Assembly (NCBI RefSeq): GCF_018138715.1
Contig: NZ_JAGSHX010000006.1
Location: 1,860,001 to 1,924,000 of the forward strand
Direction of reading: 5' to 3'
Source of the DNA: Streptomyces asiaticus
GTDB taxonomy: Bacteria; Actinomycetota; Actinomycetes; Streptomycetales; Streptomycetaceae
DNA: 64,000 nt
Position 1 is the first letter of the stretch. The number at the start of each line of letters is the position of its first letter. Position numbers and translations under genes: made by a program. This document shows positions 41,893 to 51,400 of the stretch, piece after piece. A model generated the notes under the pieces. That model had not been told where the DNA came from, made no database searches, and saw nothing but the letters and a program-made list of their open reading frames with translations.

Positions 41893-43785
41893 ATGCGGCT
41901 GCGCGCACTGCTGGAGAACGACACCCTGGGGCTGCGGCTGCTCGGCGGCGAGGACGAGCTGGAGCGCACCGTGCGCGGCGTGATGACCACCGATCTGCGC
42001 GACCCCAGCCGCTATCTCTCCGGCGGCGAGCTGGTGCTGACCGGGCTCGCCTGGCGGCGTGAGCCGGAGGACTCCGAGCGGTTCGTCCGTATCCTCGCGG
42101 CGGCCGGGGTGGCGGGTCTCGCGGCGGGCGAGGCGGAGCTGGGCGCCGTGCCCGAGGATCTGGTGCTGGCCTGTGGCCGCCATCGGCTGCCGCTGTTCTC
42201 CGTGGTCGAGGACGTCGCGTTCGCCACGATCACCGAGCATGTGGTGCGCCAGGTCTCCGGTGAGCGGGCCGGGGATCTGGCGGCGGTCGTGGACCGGCAC
42301 CGCAGGCTGATGACGTCCGGGCCCGCCGGCGGCGGCCCCGAGGTGGTCCTGGACCTGCTCCGCTCGGACCTGGACCTGACCGCGTGGGTGCTCTCCCCCA
42401 CCGGCCGCCGGATCGCGGGCCCGACCGCCGCCGGGTCGGCCGCCGAGCCGCCCGCGGCGGTCCGCGCCCAGCTGGCGGGCGAGCAGCTGGCCGCCCGGCG
42501 CGACGGGCGGCGCGGCCCGCACCGGCTGACCGCCGCCGACGGCATGACGTACTCCCTCTTCACCGTCCGCAGCGGTGACCCCGGCGACGATGTGCGCGAG
42601 ACCGTGCTGTCCGACTGGGTGCTGGCGGTCGGCGCCGACGCCGACGAATGGCCGGAGGAGCGGCTGGATCTGCTCTATGGGGTCACCCAGCTGATCGCGG
42701 TCGAGCGCGACCGGCGGAACGCCTCCCGCACGGTGCGGCGCAGGCTCGCCCAGGAGGTACTGGAGCTGGTCCAGTCGGGCGCGCCGCCCGCCGAGATCGC
42801 GGCCCGGCTGCGAGTGGCCGCCCCGGTGCTGCTGCCGGGGCTCGGCACGGCGCCGCACTGGCAGGTGGTGGTGGCCCGGGTGGAGTGGGGCGTCACGGCG
42901 GAGCGGGAGCGCGGTGGGGACGGCGGGGCGCGGGGCGGCGGGGACGGCGGAACGCTGCTGGGCAGCGGGCGGAAGGGCGCGGACGGCGGGGCGCGGGAGG
43001 GCGCCGCGCGCAACGGCGCCACAGGCGCCACCTGGGACGGGAGCGCGCGGGACCGGGGCGCGCGGGAGGGCTCCTCGCCGGACGGCAGGGGCGTCCCCGG
43101 CGGCGTCCCCGGCGGCCCGGTCGCCCAGTCGCTGCTGGAGGAGATCCTGGTCGACCCGTACGCGACCGGACCTGAGCCCTCGGACCGGATCGCCGTGGCG
43201 CACACCGGCGACGAGGCGGTGGCGCTCGTACCGCTCCCGGCGCTCGGCGACGGCCCGTCGGACGGCGCCACGGACCACCCGGACACGGAGGGGGTGCAGG
43301 CCGACACGCTGCTCGCCGCCGTCCGGGAGCCGCTGGCCCGGGGCCTGGCCGGCGACGGCCGGCTGACCCTCGGCGTCAGCGCCGCCGTGCACTCGGCCGA
43401 CGGGCTGCGCGGCGCCCTGGAGGAGGCCCGGCACGCCAGGCGCGTGGCCGCCGCGCGCCCCGGGCGGGTGTGCGCGGCCGGCCATCAGGAGCTGGCCTCG
43501 CACGTACTGCTGCTCCCGTTCGTCCCGGACGATGTGCGGCGCGCCTTCACCGCCCGGCTGCTGGATCCGCTGCGCGAGTACGACCTGCGCCACCGGGCAG
43601 AGCTGATCCCGACGCTGGAGGCGTTCCTGGACTGCGACGGCTCCTGGACGCGCTGCGCCGCCCGGCTCCATCTGCACGTCAACACGTTGCGCTACCGGAT
43701 CGGCCGGATCGAGCAGCTGACCGGGCGCGAGCTGTCGCGCCTGGAGGACAAGCTGGACTTCTTCCTCGCGCTGCGCATGAGCTGA
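41893..43785 (+). CDS. pucR: PucR-family transcriptional regulator
   Basis: This 630-residue regulator has an N-terminal PucR domain (MRLRALLENDTLGLRLLGGE, then VRGVMTTDLRDPSRYLSGGE and LVLTGLAW). A central GGDEF-like region follows, and the C-terminal PucR HTH (LIPTLEAFLDCDGSWTRCAA, then LHVNTLRYRIGRIEQLTGRE). In Bacillus PucR activates purine catabolism in response to allantoin-type signals, and here it lies divergent from xanthine dehydrogenase. A glycine/arginine-rich insert of about 75 residues (about nt 42896-43119) interrupts the central region. ATG 41893 gives the family N-terminus; GTG 41863 is an alternative, and neither has a strong ribosome binding site. Confidence 0.9.
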   Translation: MRLRALLENDTLGLRLLGGEDELERTVRGVMTTDLRDPSRYLSGGELVLTGLAWRREPEDSERFVRILAAAGVAGLAAGEAELGAVPEDLVLACGRHRLPLFSVVEDVAFATITEHVVRQVSGERAGDLAAVVDRHRRLMTSGPAGGGPEVVLDLLRSDLDLTAWVLSPTGRRIAGPTAAGSAAEPPAAVRAQLAGEQLAARRDGRRGPHRLTAADGMTYSLFTVRSGDPGDDVRETVLSDWVLAVGADADEWPEERLDLLYGVTQLIAVERDRRNASRTVRRRLAQEVLELVQSGAPPAEIAARLRVAAPVLLPGLGTAPHWQVVVARVEWGVTAERERGGDGGARGGGDGGTLLGSGRKGADGGAREGAARNGATGATWDGSARDRGAREGSSPDGRGVPGGVPGGPVAQSLLEEILVDPYATGPEPSDRIAVAHTGDEAVALVPLPALGDGPSDGATDHPDTEGVQADTLLAAVREPLARGLAGDGRLTLGVSAAVHSADGLRGALEEARHARRVAAARPGRVCAAGHQELASHVLLLPFVPDDVRRAFTARLLDPLREYDLRHRAELIPTLEAFLDCDGSWTRCAARLHLHVNTLRYRIGRIEQLTGRELSRLEDKLDFFLALRMS

Positions 43786-43822
43786 CGCGCCGCGGAAGCG
43801 ACGGCGGAAGCGCCCGTGGGAA

Positions 43823-43870
43823 CGCCTGCGGAGGTGTCTGCGGAGGCGCCTGCGGCAGCGTCTGCGGGAG
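43823..43870. repeat. 12-bp tandem repeat, four copies
   Basis: Units CGCCTGCGGAGG, TGTCTGCGGAGG, CGCCTGCGGCAG and CGTCTGCGGGAG run head to tail 38 bp after the pucR stop. More degenerate copies continue on both sides. No gene is credible here, so the stretch 43786-44020 is repeat plus leader of the next gene. Confidence 0.6.
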
Positions 43871-44020
43871 CGCCCGGAGCGCGCCTCGGCGCCCCACCGC
43901 GACATCACCCTTGCCAGGGGTTTGTGAATTCATTCACACCAACCTCTTGGCCGGGCGCGCGCATTCATGCTGAGATTCGCCCACGGCTTCCGGCTCGATG
44001 GCGCGCTTGGGGAGGGCAAT

Positions 44021-44848
44021 GTGGCGGACACCGCCATGTCACCACCTGGATCGTCAGGTTCCCATTCCGAGGTAAGAACGGGGCGCGGGCTCGACCCGCT
44101 TGTGGACGACCCACTCGACACGGCGGTATGGCGGCTGCGCTCACGCGGCTGCTGGAAGGACGCCGCCGAGCTGCTCACCCCGCGAGCGGCGGACGACGCC
44201 TCGGCCGCGCTCAAGCGCAGCGTCGTCCTGACCGAACGGTGCATGTACACCTCCACCGGCTGGGACGCGGCCGAGGACGCCCTGCGGGCGGCCGAGGCGC
44301 TCGCGCTCACCGACACCGAGCGCGGCGCGACCGCGTGCGAGCGGGGCTATCTGGCGTACGCGTCCACGCTGCTCGGGGTGCGGGACCGGGCCGACGAGGC
44401 GCGGACCGCGCTCGGCCGCGCCGCCGCGCTGCTCTCGCCGGGCTCCCCGATCCGGCCGCTGCTGGACTTCCGGCGCGGGCTGATCTCCCAGCACCTGGCC
44501 CACAATCCGACCGGCGCCCTGGCCGCCTTCCAGCGCGCCCACGCGGGCGCGGCGGCGCACGGCGACACCCTGCTGCGCTCGTTCACCTGGCGCCATCTGG
44601 CCGCCATGGCGGAGGCGGACGGCGATCTGCCCGACGCACGGCACGGCTTCGCGGAGTCGCTGCGGATCCGTGAGGAACTGGGCTACCTGGTCGGCATCGC
44701 CCCGGCCCTGGCCGCCCTGGCCGACGTGGAACCCGACCCCGACGAGGCCACCCGCCTCCGCACCGAGGCCGGCCGCCTGGTCCGCCTCCTGGGCGGCGTC
44801 CCCGTCTGGCTCGCGGAACAACTCTCCACCGAGGAGCCCGCAGACTGA
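44021..44848 (+). CDS. TPR-like helical-repeat protein of unknown function
   Basis: This 275-residue cytoplasmic protein is built of alanine-rich helical hairpins. Examples are LDTAVWRLRSRGCWKDAAEL, ERCMYTSTGWDAAEDALRAA, ERGYLAYASTLLGVRDRADE and LLSPGSPIRPLLDFRRGLIS. It resembles tetratricopeptide-repeat proteins of Streptomyces that act as adaptors. No catalytic motif is seen. GTG 44021 follows GGAGGG by four bases, so it is preferred over an ATG at 43967. A GC-rich repeat field follows. Confidence 0.65.
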   Translation: MADTAMSPPGSSGSHSEVRTGRGLDPLVDDPLDTAVWRLRSRGCWKDAAELLTPRAADDASAALKRSVVLTERCMYTSTGWDAAEDALRAAEALALTDTERGATACERGYLAYASTLLGVRDRADEARTALGRAAALLSPGSPIRPLLDFRRGLISQHLAHNPTGALAAFQRAHAGAAAHGDTLLRSFTWRHLAAMAEADGDLPDARHGFAESLRIREELGYLVGIAPALAALADVEPDPDEATRLRTEAGRLVRLLGGVPVWLAEQLSTEEPAD

Positions 44849-44929
44849 CCGGCCACGGCTCGCCCCGGGAGCAGCCCAGCATGCCCCGGGGCGAACCCGG
44901 CCGGGAGTGTGGGACGTATCGCTATGCGG

Positions 44930-45340
44930 CTCCGCCGCGTGGCGGGGGCTCCGCCCCTGGACCCGGGGTCTGGGGCGGAGCCCCGCCTTCCCGCCCCGCC
45001 GGGGGCACCTCCCAGCGGTAGCTGGGGGAGCTTGAGGAGCGGGGCCCGGGGCGAAGCCCCGCCTTCCAGCCCCTCCAGGGGGCACCTCCCAGCGGTAGCT
45101 GGGGGAGCTTGAGGAGCGGGGCCCGGGGCGAAGCCCCGCCTTCCAGCCCCTCCAGGGGGCACCTCCCAGCGGTAGCTGGGGGAGCTTGAGGAGCGGGGCC
45201 CGGGGCGAAGCCCCGCCTTCCAGCCCCTCCGGCGTTTGGCCTTCCAGCCCCTCCGGCGCTTGAGGAGCGGGGTCTGGGGCGGAGCCCCAGTTTCGGGAAG
45301 GGGCGGGGAGGGGGAAGCCTCGATATGCGGCTCCGCCGCG
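44930..45340. repeat. GC-rich repeat field with three exact 77-bp tandem units
   Basis: Units of 77 bp begin at 45001, 45078 and 45155 and are almost identical. Each contains the stem CAGC-GGTA-GCTG, the piece GGGAGCTTGAGGAGCGGGG, and the hairpin GGGGCGAAGCCCC. Flanking pieces (GGGGCTCCGCCCC, then GTTTCGGGAAGGGGCGGGGA at the right end) are shared with the repeat at 16215-16369. The unit is not a CRISPR array because there are no variable spacers. No gene is present between 44849 and 45407. Confidence 0.75.
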
Positions 45341-45407
45341 TGGCCCGCCGCAGGCGCCAAGACCCGTCGGACGCCCCCTACCAGCCCCGGCCCCCAGCCC
45401 TCAACCC

Positions 45408-46097
45408 TCAGCCCGTAGGAGCGAAGTGGGCCCTGGTGAGGGATTCGACCGTGTCGAGGTCCCGGGCGACCAGGGCGTCGAGGAGGGCCATGTGCTCCTC
45501 CGCGTCGGCGACGAGGTCGGCAGTGCGGGTGACACGGCCGCAGGCCATGGGCCACTGCGCGCGGCGATGCAGATCGTCGGCCACGATCACGAGCTGCTGG
45601 TTTCCGGCCAAGCCGAGCACGGTCTGGTGGAAGGTGCGGTCCGACTCCAGATACGCGGCCCGGTCGCCCCTCACGGCGGCCGCCGCCGTCGCCTCGGCGA
45701 AGGGCCGCAGCCCGGCCCAGCGCTCGGGCGCGATCGCCTCCGCCAGGCTGAGCATCACCGGAACCTCCAGCAGCGCCCGCACCTCCGCGAGCTCGGCCAG
45801 CTCGCGCTCGCTGCGGCGGGCGACCCGGAAGCCCCGGTTGGGCACCACCTCGACGGCGCCCTCGCCCGCGAGCTGCTGCATGGCCTCCCGTACGGGGGTG
45901 GGAGAGACACCGAAGCGCTCGGCGAGCACCGGCGCGGAGTACACCTCGCCCGGGGTCAGCTCGCCGCCCGCCAGCGCGTCCCGCAGGGCGTCCAGGATCT
46001 GGCCGCGCACCGAGTGCCGACGCGGGGACCTGCGTGGTGCGGGCGCGCCGCAGGAGGGCAGCGGCTCGGTCGCCGCCTGTGCTTCGGACTGCTCCAC
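45408..46097 (-). CDS. GntR-family regulator, FadR (FCD) subgroup
   Basis: This 229-residue regulator has an N-terminal winged helix at about residues 28-95 (SVRGQILDALRDALAGGELT, then LAERFGVSPTPVREAMQQLA and the wing VEVVPNRGFRVAR). A helical FCD effector domain follows, with metal-ligand residues in SDRTFHQTVLGLAGN and AEEHMALLDALVARD. GTG 46095-46097 is chosen because AGGAGG ends six bases upstream. The effector is probably an organic acid. It faces the 44.9-45.4 kb repeat field downstream and has no obvious target nearby. Confidence 0.88.
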   Translation of the reverse strand: MEQSEAQAATEPLPSCGAPAPRRSPRRHSVRGQILDALRDALAGGELTPGEVYSAPVLAERFGVSPTPVREAMQQLAGEGAVEVVPNRGFRVARRSERELAELAEVRALLEVPVMLSLAEAIAPERWAGLRPFAEATAAAAVRGDRAAYLESDRTFHQTVLGLAGNQQLVIVADDLHRRAQWPMACGRVTRTADLVADAEEHMALLDALVARDLDTVESLTRAHFAPTG

Positions 46098-46443
46098 TCC
46101 GGTCCTCCTGACATCCCATCGAAACGATATGCGGAGGCCGCCCCCGGGCAAAGCCCGTAAACATCATTTAAGGTCGCAGTAACGTTGCTCCACGTACACG
46201 GACCGTAGACGGACCGGCAAGCCGGTCGGTCGGATTACCCGCGATCGGGTTCCGTGAATAGAATCAAGCCGCTTGCACAGCGCGAGTGTTCGGATCGCAT
46301 CGCACCTATCCGCGTGTCCCCCCGCCTACTTGGCGGCCTCTTGTCCCGAAACCGCTCGAGGCCCGGCAGGATTCCGCCAGGATGTCGCGCGCGGTAGGCC
46401 GTTCTGCGGCCAGAACTTCATGAAGCCAATCAAGGGGCACCGG

Positions 46444-47604
46444 ATGAGACTGACCGACATATCGCTGGTTCTGCCAGTCGTCGTGGCGCTCGCCGGCGTC
46501 GTGGGGGCGGCGGTTGTCCTCGCGCGCGGCCGACGGAAGAAGGACGAGAGCGTCATCACCGACTCCTGGGAGCGCAGCGAGGAGCGTCGGCGCCGTAAGG
46601 AGGCCATCTACGGGATGGCCGCCTACATTCTGCTGTTCTGCTGCGCCGGCGTGGCCGCCGCGCTCTCCTTCCAGGGCCTGGTGGGCTTCGGGCGGGAGAA
46701 CCTGGCGCTGACCAACGGCTGGGAGTACCTGGTGCCGTTCGGGCTCGACGGCGCGGCGATGTTCTGCTCGGTGCTGGCGGTGCGGGAGGCCAGCCACGGT
46801 GACGCCGCGCTCGGCTCGCGCATGCTGGTGTGGCTGTTCGCGGGCGCCGCGGCCTGGTTCAACTGGGTGCACGCACCGCGCGGCATGGGCCACGCGGGCG
46901 CCCCGCAGTTCTTCGCGGGCATGTCGCTCTCGGCGGCGGTCCTGTTCGACCGGGCCCTGAAGCAGACCCGCCGGGCCGCGCTGCGCGAGCAGGGCCTGGT
47001 GCCGCGGCCGCTGCCGCAGATCCGCGTCGTGCGCTGGCTGCGCGCTCCGCGCGAGACCTTCGCCGCCTGGTCGCTGATGCTGCTCGAGGGTGTGCGGACG
47101 CTGGACGAGGCGGTCGAGGAGGTCCGTGAGGACCGGCGCGAGAAGGAGCAGAACCGCGCCCGCCGACGCGACCAGGAGAAGCTGGACCGGGCCCGGATCC
47201 GGGCGATCAACCGGCAGCACCGGATGTGGGGCCGCCGCGGCGGCCGTCAGGTGGAGGTCACCGCCGCCACCCCGCCGCCCGCGCAGCTCAGTTCGGAGCC
47301 TGCCATAGGCGAGAAGGTGCTGGAGACCGCCGGGGCCCCCGAGCAGGGTCAGCTGGCCGCCGCCTCCGCCCGGCCCGCCCTGCGCTCCGCGGGTGGCGCC
47401 GAGTCCGCGACCGGCGACCTGGGCCATGACCGGGACAAGGACCGCGAGCGGGATTTCAGCTTCGGCTTCGGTGAGAAGGACAAGGACGCCGAGGCCGACC
47501 GTCCCCACACCATCGACCTCACGGCCGAGGACGACACCCTCACCATCCCGCGGCTGGACTCCCTCGAGGAGAAGCTGGCGCAGATCGAGCGCGCCTTCGG
47601 CTGA
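46444..47604 (+). CDS. DUF2637 membrane protein
   Basis: This 386-residue protein has a first hydrophobic helix (VLPVVVALAGVVGAAVVLA), a short charged loop and three more helices that make up the DUF2637 region (AAYILLFCCAGVAAALSFQG, then LVPFGLDGAAMFCSVLAVRE and LVWLFAGAAAWFNWVHAPRG). The long C-terminal part is charged, with a predicted coiled coil at about 215-265 (EEVREDRREKEQNRARRRDQ) and an acidic tail. Such proteins are widespread in Streptomyces and on their plasmids as spread-type or transfer-associated proteins. Here it is chromosomal. ATG 46444 follows AAGGGG. Confidence 0.8.
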   Translation: MRLTDISLVLPVVVALAGVVGAAVVLARGRRKKDESVITDSWERSEERRRRKEAIYGMAAYILLFCCAGVAAALSFQGLVGFGRENLALTNGWEYLVPFGLDGAAMFCSVLAVREASHGDAALGSRMLVWLFAGAAAWFNWVHAPRGMGHAGAPQFFAGMSLSAAVLFDRALKQTRRAALREQGLVPRPLPQIRVVRWLRAPRETFAAWSLMLLEGVRTLDEAVEEVREDRREKEQNRARRRDQEKLDRARIRAINRQHRMWGRRGGRQVEVTAATPPPAQLSSEPAIGEKVLETAGAPEQGQLAAASARPALRSAGGAESATGDLGHDRDKDRERDFSFGFGEKDKDAEADRPHTIDLTAEDDTLTIPRLDSLEEKLAQIERAFG

Positions 47605-47664
47605 GCGGGGCTGAGGCGGCGGCCAGGGCGGGGGGTACGGATCCCCCGCCCGCCGCCCGGCGGT

Positions 47665-47808
47665 TCCGTACCGCGCGAAGCGTACGCGCGCCACACTCCG
47701 TACCGCGCGAAGGGTACGCGCCCCACACTCCGTACCGCGCGAAGCGCCAACGCGCCACACTCCGTGACACACGTGCCACGTATCCCGTGACACACGTCCC
47801 ACGTATCC
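47665..47808. repeat. Tandem repeats of 32 bp (three) and 23 bp (two)
   Basis: Three 32-bp units begin TCCGTACCGCGCGAAG at 47665, 47697 and 47729. They are followed by two 23-bp units CGTGACACACGTGCCACGTA at 47763 and 47786. The array fills the gap between two convergent genes. No ORF or RNA structure is evident. Confidence 0.8.
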
Positions 47809-47820
47809 GCGGAGTGGCGG

Positions 47821-48333
47821 CTACGGAACGCCCTCGGCTTCGAGTTCGAACCACAGGACCTTGCCCACCCCGTGCGCCCGCACGCCCCAGGCGTCCGCGA
47901 GCGTATGCACCAGCAGCAGTCCACGCCCGGATGTGCTGTCCTCGGCGGGCCGGTCGCGCAGCGTCGGGTGCCGGGACACGAAGTCCCGCACCTCCACCCG
48001 TAATCGCCCGGTGACGCGCGCGCCCGGCCCGTCCCCCAATGAGGCCGTGACCTGCGCACCGCGGTCGGTGTGCACCAGCGCGTTGGTCACCAGCTCGCTG
48101 GTGAGCAGCTCGGCGAGATCGGTCCGGCCGGGCCTTCCCCAGTGCCGCAGCATCTCCCGCAGCTCCGCGCGGACCCGCGCCACCGCCGCGAGATCGTCGT
48201 GTGCCAATCGCTTGGTCAGGACCGGGCCACGCTCCACCGGCACACCCTCCGGAATCGCCTCCGCAGCCTTCGGCCGCGCATCCGGCCGACCCTGCCCATG
48301 CCCCCGGCCCGGCCGTACAGGCTGACGCTTCAT
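47821..48333 (-). CDS. Anti-sigma-factor-type serine kinase / ATP-binding protein (HATPase_c)
   Basis: This 170-residue RsbW-like protein has the GHKL ATP-binding boxes: N-box LAELLTSELVTNALVHTDRG, then EVRDFVSRHP (G1-type Asp) and SGRGLLLVHTLADAWGV, and the end GKVLWFELEAEG. Streptomyces have dozens of such stand-alone ATPases, often paired with an anti-anti-sigma protein or SpoIIE phosphatase; none is adjacent. The N-terminal 40 residues (Arg/Pro/Gly-rich) are unconserved. ATG 48331-48333 has GGGGGAGG directly before it with almost no spacing, so a start further in is possible. Confidence 0.85.
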   Translation of the reverse strand: MKRQPVRPGRGHGQGRPDARPKAAEAIPEGVPVERGPVLTKRLAHDDLAAVARVRAELREMLRHWGRPGRTDLAELLTSELVTNALVHTDRGAQVTASLGDGPGARVTGRLRVEVRDFVSRHPTLRDRPAEDSTSGRGLLLVHTLADAWGVRAHGVGKVLWFELEAEGVP

Positions 48334-48490
48334 CCTCCCCCGCCCCGGCCACCCCCTGACGGCGGCCAGCGTCGAATGTCGTCGAACACGCTCACGGAAA
48401 TGCATGCCCGGGTGTTGCCTCCCACACACCGAGGGAAATGCTGGGAGTGATCCGCTGAGTGATCCCCCGAGCTCGAGCCGAGGAGCCGTG

Positions 48491-51400
48491 ATGCACGACG
48501 ACCGACCACTGGTGGAGGGGCGCCTGGACCGCGCGCTGCGCCAGTTCATCAGGCCCGCCCAGTACACGGCCCGGGTGCCGCTCACCCTCTCCGCGTGGCG
48601 CACCCCCGGTGAGCCGGTGCCGGTCGCGGAGGCGCTGGCCGGCACGTACGAGCCGTTCACCACCGGCACGGACTGGGGCAGTCCGTGGTCCACCTGGTGG
48701 TTCCGGCTGGAGGGCGCGGTGCCCGAGGGCTGGGCGGGGCGGCGGGTGGAGGCCGTGATCGACCCGGGCTTCACCGACGACGCCCCGGGGTTCCAGGCCG
48801 AGGGGCTGGTGTACGACGCGGAGGGGGTGCCGATCAAGGGCATCCACCCGCGCAACCGCCACATCCCCGTAGCCGCCCCCGCCGCCGGTGGCGAGCCCGT
48901 ACGGCTGCTGCTGGAGGCCGCCGCCAACCCGTCCGTGCTGCGCGACGGCTTCATTCCGACCCGGCTCGGTGATGTGCTGACCGCCGGGGACGAGCCGCTG
49001 TACCGTTTCGCCTCGGCCGAGCTGGCCGTCCTCGACGAGACCGTCTGGCATCTGGTCCTGGACATCGAGGTGCTCTCGGAGCTGATGCACGAGCTGCCGG
49101 AGGACCGGCCGCGCCGCCATGAGATCCTGCGCGCCCTGGAGAACGCGCTGGACGCGCTCGACCTCCACGACGTCCCCGGCACCGCGGCCGCCGCCCGCGC
49201 CGAGCTCACCGACGCGCTCGGCCGTCCCGCGCACTCCAGCGCGCACCGGGTCTCGGCGGCCGGACACGCCCATATCGACTCGGCGTGGCTGTGGCCGCTG
49301 CGCGAGACGGTGCGCAAGGCGTCCCGTACCTTCGCCAATGTCACCGCGCTCGCGGGCGAGTACCCGGAGCTGGTCTTCGCCTGCTCACAGGCGCAGCAGT
49401 ACGCCTGGGTCAAGGAGCACCAGCCGCATATCTGGGAGCGGATCAAGAAGGCGGTGGCGGACGGCAACTGGGCGCCGGTGGGCTCGATGTGGGTCGAGTC
49501 GGACGCCAATATGCCCGGTGGTGAGGCGCTGGCCCGGCAGATCGTGCACGGCAAGCGGTTCTTCCTGGAGGAGCTGGGAGTGGACACCGAGGAGATCTGG
49601 CTGCCGGACTCCTTCGGCTACACGGCCGCCTTCCCGCAGCTCGCCAAGCTGGCGGGGGTGAGGTGGTTCCTCACCCAGAAGCTGTCGTGGAACCAGGCCA
49701 ACAAGATGCCGCACCACACCTTCTGGTGGGAGGGCATCGACGGCACCCGGGTCTTCACCCACTTCCCGCCGGTGGACACCTACAACGCCCGGTTCAGCGC
49801 CGCCGAACTCGCCCACGCCGAGAAGAACTTCGCCGACAAGGGGCTGGCCACGCGCTCGCTGGTGCCCTTCGGCTACGGCGACGGCGGTGGCGGTCCCACC
49901 CGCGAGATGCTGGAGAAGGCGCGGCGGCTCGCCTCCCTGGAGGGCTCGCCGACCGTCGAAATCCAGCCACCTTCGGCGTTCTTCACCGAGGCCGAGCGGG
50001 AGTACGGGGCCAAGGCGCCGGTGTGGTCGGGCGAGCTGTATCTGGAGCTGCACCGGGCCACGTACACCACCCAGGCCAAGACCAAGCAGGGCAACCGGCG
50101 CGGTGAGCATCTGCTGCGGGAGGCCGAGCTGTGGGCCACGGCCGCGGCGCTGCACGCGCCCGGCTACGCCTATCCGTACGACGAGCTGGACCGGATCTGG
50201 AAGACGGTGCTGCTGCACCAGTTCCACGACATCCTGCCCGGCTCGTCCATCGCCTGGGTGCACCGCGAGGCGCGGGACACCTACGAGATGGTGTTCGCCG
50301 AGCTGGAGGAGATCATCGCGGGGGCGGTGGCGGCGCTGGGCGGCGGCGCGCCCGCCGTGCTCAACGCCTCGCCGTACGAGCGCGAGGAGATCGTCGTCCT
50401 GGACGCGCGGACGGCGGCCGCCCTGCCGTCCGGGGCCCCGGTCCAGCCGCTGGACGAGGGCCGTACGGCGGTCGCGGTGCGGGTCGCCGGGCTGGGCGCG
50501 GCGCCCCTGGGGGCCGCCCCGCAGGCGCCAGCGGCCGTCAGCGGCGCACCCCATGGGGCACCGCCGGTGACCGCCCTGAGCGACGGCCAGTCCATCGTCC
50601 TGGACAACGACCGGCTGCGGGTGACCATCGACGCCGAGGGGCTGCTCACCTCGGTGCTGGACCTGGACGCGAGCCGTGAGGTGCTGGCCCCCGGCGCCCG
50701 CGGCAACCTCCTCCAGCTCCACCCCGACCACCCCAACCACTGGGACGCCTGGGACATCGACCGGCACTACCTCCGCAGCCACACCGATCTGACCGACGCC
50801 GAGTCCGTGGAGCTGACCGAGTCCGGTCCGCTGCGCGCCACGGTCCGGGTCATACGGTCCTTCGGCGCCTCCCGCATCACCCAGGAGCTGACGCTGGCCG
50901 CGGGCAACCGCCGCCTCGACATCGCCACCGAGGTGGACTGGCAGGAGTCGGAGAAGGTCCTCAAGGCGGCGTTCCCGCTGGACATCCACGCCAAGGTGTC
51001 CACCGCGGAGATCCAGTTCGGTCATGTGGACCGCGCCACCCACACCAACACCAGCTGGGACGCGGCCCGGTTCGAGATCTGCGCCCACCGCTGGCTGCGG
51101 GTCGCCGAGCCCGGGTACGGGGCGGCGGTGCTCAACGACTCCACGTACGGCCACGATGTGACCCGTACGGCGCACAACGGGGGCGGGGGCACGGACGGGG
51201 GCGCGGACGGGGACCCGGGCGAGGGCGAGGTGCTGGGCACCACCGTGCGGCTCACCCTGCTGCGCGCCCCGCACAGCCCCGACCCCGAGACCGACCTGGG
51301 CGTCCACCGCTTCCGCTACGCCCTGCTGCCGGGCGCGGGCGTCGCCGAGGCGGTCGCCGAGGGGCTCGCCCTCAACCTGCCGCTGCGCACCCTCCCCGCC

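Noticed and set aside
41770..43908. 712-codon minus-strand frame opposite pucR
   Set aside because: No conserved motif; PucR and HTH domains are clear on the plus strand.
45001..45231. CRISPR-like array of 77-bp repeats
   Set aside because: The units are directly adjacent with no variable spacers and no cas genes nearby.
47665..47808. Short CRISPR from 32-bp repeats
   Set aside because: Three contiguous units without spacers; simple tandem repeat.
48404..48490. Extended start of the alpha-mannosidase
   Set aside because: The first 29 codons have no ribosome binding site and are unlike the family; ATG 48491 has GAGGAG five bases upstream.
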